NCBI RefSeq assembly: GCF_028561565.1
Contig: NZ_JAQQTE010000022.1
Span: forward strand, 65,716-129,715
Source: Gilvibacter sediminis
Lineage (GTDB): Bacteria > Bacteroidota > Bacteroidia > Flavobacteriales > Flavobacteriaceae
Length of the DNA: 64,000 nucleotides
Direction of reading: 5' to 3'
The position numbers were made by a program, and so were the translations under genes. The number at the start of each line of letters is the position of its first letter. The first letter of the stretch is position 1. A model generated the notes under the pieces. That model worked only from the letters and a program-made list of their open reading frames with translations. It made no database searches and was not told the DNA's origin. Below are positions 61,766 to 64,000 of this stretch, one piece after another.

Positions 61766-63166
61766 CTAACGAGAAGCGTTTTCGTATTGGCGAATAATTT
61801 TCTGTACGATTGCCTTTGCAAAAACAGTGGGGAATAATTCCTCAATGATGATGCTGTATTCAACATCCAAACGCAGGGCGTTATTCAAGTGGAATTGTCC
61901 TTTGTTCTCTTCCCCGGTCAAGTAGTACAGACCAGCCAAACGGAACTCGATCTCTACCGCGTCGGGATAGAATTCTGCGGCCTGATTCAGGTTGTTGATC
62001 GCGGCTTCATATTCGCCCAATTGAATCAAGATATCTGTACGAGAGGTCCAAGAGTCGATCTCGTAATTGCCTAACTCAATGGTTCTGCGGAAGCCGTGTT
62101 CTGCTTCTTCAAAGAGGTTAAGGTTCTTATTGATCACGGCATAGCGCTTCCAATACAAAACGTTCTCACTGTCTATATTCAGGGCTTTGTCAATGTAGTA
62201 AAGCGCTTTTTGATAATTCTTTTTGCGGTTGTAATAATCCGTAATGGCAATCCACCCTTTGTCTAAAAGGCCGTCTTCTTCTATACATTTGTGATAGAAT
62301 TGCAGCGCGAGTTCATCATTGCGTAACTTTTCATGACATTTGCCAATGCGCAAGAGTGCAAAACTAGTTGGATCGTCTAATTCTAAAGTAATGGTATAGC
62401 TGGTGATCGCTTCATTATAGCGTCCCAGCTTTTCTAAAACCTTGCCCTTTTCTAAATAGGCCCCAATAAAAGTGTCATCACTAATGATCGCAAAATCATA
62501 GGCGGCCAAGGCCTTCTTGTATTCCTTGAGGGTGTAGTATTGCTTACCGACTTGATGCCAGCCAACCTCAGAATAAGGGTTGGTGTTCAAGAAATCGTTC
62601 AAATAGTCAATGGCTTCTCGATGCTGCTCTAAATAATCAAAACAATAGATCACATTGTAGAGAGCCGAATAGTCTTGATTGTCTATTTCTAAACAGCGCA
62701 TGAAATTGATCTTGGCCTTTTCAAAATTCTCCAAGAACAGATACTCCATCCCTATAAGCGAAAGTACATCCGCAGCATCATTGGTGATCTTTAAAGCTTT
62801 CCCTAAAAGGGCAATAGCTTGCTCGTGCTTGTCGCGTCTGGACAATACATTGGCCTTCTGGATCAGGATCTCCTCATTGGAAGATTCCAGACTGTAAAGC
62901 TCGTCGAGCAATGTGTCTGCTAGATCCAGCTTGTTTTCGAATATGTAGATCTCCACCTTATACAACTTCAGGTTCGTAGCCGTAGGATGCTGTTCCAAAC
63001 CGAGTTTGGTAGCCTTCTTAGCTAGAGCCATCTTACCGTTGTCCAAATAATGCTGAATGATATCCTCGAACTCTTCTGCGTCAAAGAAGAGCACATTGTT
63101 GGTTTTCAGCATGGATTCGAAACGGGTAAGTGAGAAGTTAGTAGAGTCCTTATCGCCAAATTGCAT
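61766..63166 (-). CDS. Cytoplasmic tetratricopeptide-repeat protein
   Basis: A 466-residue protein made almost entirely of TPR units (about eleven or twelve 34-residue repeats; clear ones include IGMEYLFLENFEKAKINFMRCLEID, VGKQYYTLKEYKKALAAYDFAI, KGKVLEKLGRYNEAITSYTITLELD and RYAVINKNLNLFEEAEHGFRRTIELG). No signal peptide or membrane helix, so it should be cytoplasmic. It leads the operon with the two DUF368 genes and aroE and could scaffold envelope-biosynthesis enzymes, but no partner is indicated by sequence. TAACTTTA on the minus strand, about 25 bases before the ATG, is a possible -7 box. Confidence 0.88.
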   Translation of the reverse strand: MQFGDKDSTNFSLTRFESMLKTNNVLFFDAEEFEDIIQHYLDNGKMALAKKATKLGLEQHPTATNLKLYKVEIYIFENKLDLADTLLDELYSLESSNEEILIQKANVLSRRDKHEQAIALLGKALKITNDAADVLSLIGMEYLFLENFEKAKINFMRCLEIDNQDYSALYNVIYCFDYLEQHREAIDYLNDFLNTNPYSEVGWHQVGKQYYTLKEYKKALAAYDFAIISDDTFIGAYLEKGKVLEKLGRYNEAITSYTITLELDDPTSFALLRIGKCHEKLRNDELALQFYHKCIEEDGLLDKGWIAITDYYNRKKNYQKALYYIDKALNIDSENVLYWKRYAVINKNLNLFEEAEHGFRRTIELGNYEIDSWTSRTDILIQLGEYEAAINNLNQAAEFYPDAVEIEFRLAGLYYLTGEENKGQFHLNNALRLDVEYSIIIEELFPTVFAKAIVQKIIRQYENASR

Positions 63167-63306
63167 AAGCGGGGTGTTAAGTTTCTTCCATATTAAAGTT
63201 AACCATGTAAATGGGAGTTCAATTCTCGTGCCGATTATGTTGTCAACAAAGTAATTAACAGAAATTTAAGGCTAATAGCCGCTGATTATCAGTCAGTTAT
63301 AAATTT

Positions 63307-64000
63307 TTATTCGGAGTCGATTTTATTGAGGATATCCAGGATGACCTGACAACCTTTCCGAATTTCGTCTTTATTGATGGTCAGTGGTGGGGTTATTCTT
63401 ACCGCTCGGGGCTCAAAAAGCAGCCAAAAAAGGATCAATCCAGCTTCCTTGGCTTCTAAGACTAAGCGATTGGTGATGTCGGCATTTTCAAGGATCAGTG
63501 CCAGCATAAGCCCTTTACCACGGATTTCTTTGATCTGCGGATGTTTAAGTAGGCTTCTAAAGAGCTGCTCTTTTTCCAAAGTCTCTGGCATAAGCTCAGA
63601 TTCTTGAATCTCATGGAGAGTCGCTAAAGAAGCGGCCGCAATTACCGGATTGCCGCCAAAAGTTGTGATATGGCCCAGCTTGGGGTTGTCTTGCAATTGT
63701 TTCATATGAGCGGCACTGGCTGTAAAGGCACCAACAGGGAGGCCGCCACCCATGCCTTTTCCCATCACCACTACATCGGGTACAATATCGTAATGCATAA
63801 AACCAAAGAGCTTGCCGGTGCGTCCAAAACCCGGTTGGATCTCATCCAGTATTAAGAAGGCTCCAACTTCCTTACAGCGCTCAGAAAGCGCTTTGAGGTA
63901 TCCATCCTCAGGAAGAATAAAACCAGCTCCTCCTTGAATGGTCTCCACAACTACAGCGGCGGTTTTATGAGTAATGCGTGGTAAATGCTCAAAGCTGTTG
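63307..64000 (-). CDS. Class III PLP-dependent aminotransferase (partial)
   Basis: The C-terminal 230 residues of a class III aminotransferase whose start lies beyond the right edge. The reading frame is open through base 64000 (visible N-terminal residues NSFEHLPRITHK). Seen: AAVVVETIQGGAGFILP, AFLILDEIQPGFGRTGKLFGF with the PLP-stacking Asp, and VVVMGKGMGGGLPVGAF with the Schiff-base Lys, then GHITTFGGNPVIAAASLAT. The end LILFWLLFEPRAVRITPPLTI differs from typical ornithine or acetylornithine aminotransferases. The substrate is unknown; members are usually annotated as aspartate aminotransferase family. Confidence 0.9.
   Translation of the reverse strand, partial: NSFEHLPRITHKTAAVVVETIQGGAGFILPEDGYLKALSERCKEVGAFLILDEIQPGFGRTGKLFGFMHYDIVPDVVVMGKGMGGGLPVGAFTASAAHMKQLQDNPKLGHITTFGGNPVIAAASLATLHEIQESELMPETLEKEQLFRSLLKHPQIKEIRGKGLMLALILENADITNRLVLEAKEAGLILFWLLFEPRAVRITPPLTINKDEIRKGCQVILDILNKIDSE

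Overview
The window looks like a chromosomal segment of a member of the Flavobacteriaceae (Bacteroidota), probably a free-living or marine one. The grounds are: four large secreted proteins with the C-terminal sorting domain of the type IX secretion system (T9SS type B, CHU_C), a system restricted to Bacteroidota; Bacteroidota-type promoters (TAnnTTTG at -7, TTTG/TTGG about 19-20 bases upstream); few Shine-Dalgarno sites; a LytS/LytTR pair; and family-typical housekeeping genes. I see no tRNA, rRNA, CRISPR array, insertion sequence or prophage.

Layout. 1-11 kb: the start of a possible MotA/TolQ/ExbB-like gene (minus strand, cut by the edge), a LytS/LytTR two-component pair, then pyrG, yidC, a MORN-type secreted protein, mnmA, a nitronate-monooxygenase-like protein, a DUF1835 protein and a secreted protein of unknown function. 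11-14 kb: a 31-residue membrane microprotein and a DUF2892 membrane protein behind a perfect CRP/FNR-like palindrome, then PEP carboxylase (ppc) behind a perfect inverted repeat. 14-21 kb: membrane-anchored M20 peptidase, two Tat-type exported proteins (DinB-like, dienelactone-hydrolase-like), NDH-2, and a DUF1800/DUF1501 pair. 21-29 kb: lysA, sucC, two small proteins, hsp20, rluF and uvrB. Three strong terminators separate the sucC-hsp20 units.

29-42 kb is the most distinctive part: four minus-strand genes for T9SS type B proteins (1285, 1140, 801 and 900 residues) plus a 146-residue exported protein. All four large proteins carry copies of the same roughly 95-residue module (6+2+2+2), and the 1140-residue protein adds six copies of a second 89-residue module. 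No PorP/SprF partner, which commonly accompanies such genes, is present in the island.

42-54 kb: an ABC-2 transporter pair, a tightly packed minus-strand operon (glycosyltransferase, TsaC, CCA-adding enzyme, CtaA, a pRiA4b-ORF3-like protein, a nucleoid-associated protein), then a lipopolysaccharide-core cluster (Kdo-kinase-like, two GT2, GT9) on alternating strands with overlapping 3' ends and compact divergent promoters, with dapD attached. 54-64 kb: ruvX-def-DUF5606, mazG, a methyltransferase, a DUF349 protein, and an operon TPR - two DUF368 (PopT-type polyprenyl-phosphate transporter candidates) - aroE. A class III aminotransferase runs off the right edge.

Functionally, much of the window concerns the cell envelope: DAP/lysine synthesis (dapD, lysA), candidate lipid-carrier recycling (DUF368 pair), LPS core assembly, membrane insertion (YidC), Tat export and T9SS surface display. 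The rest serves central metabolism (CTP, oxaloacetate, succinyl-CoA, shikimate), respiration (NDH-2, heme A), tRNA modification and DNA repair. All functional calls come from reading motifs in the translated sequence; no database search was run.
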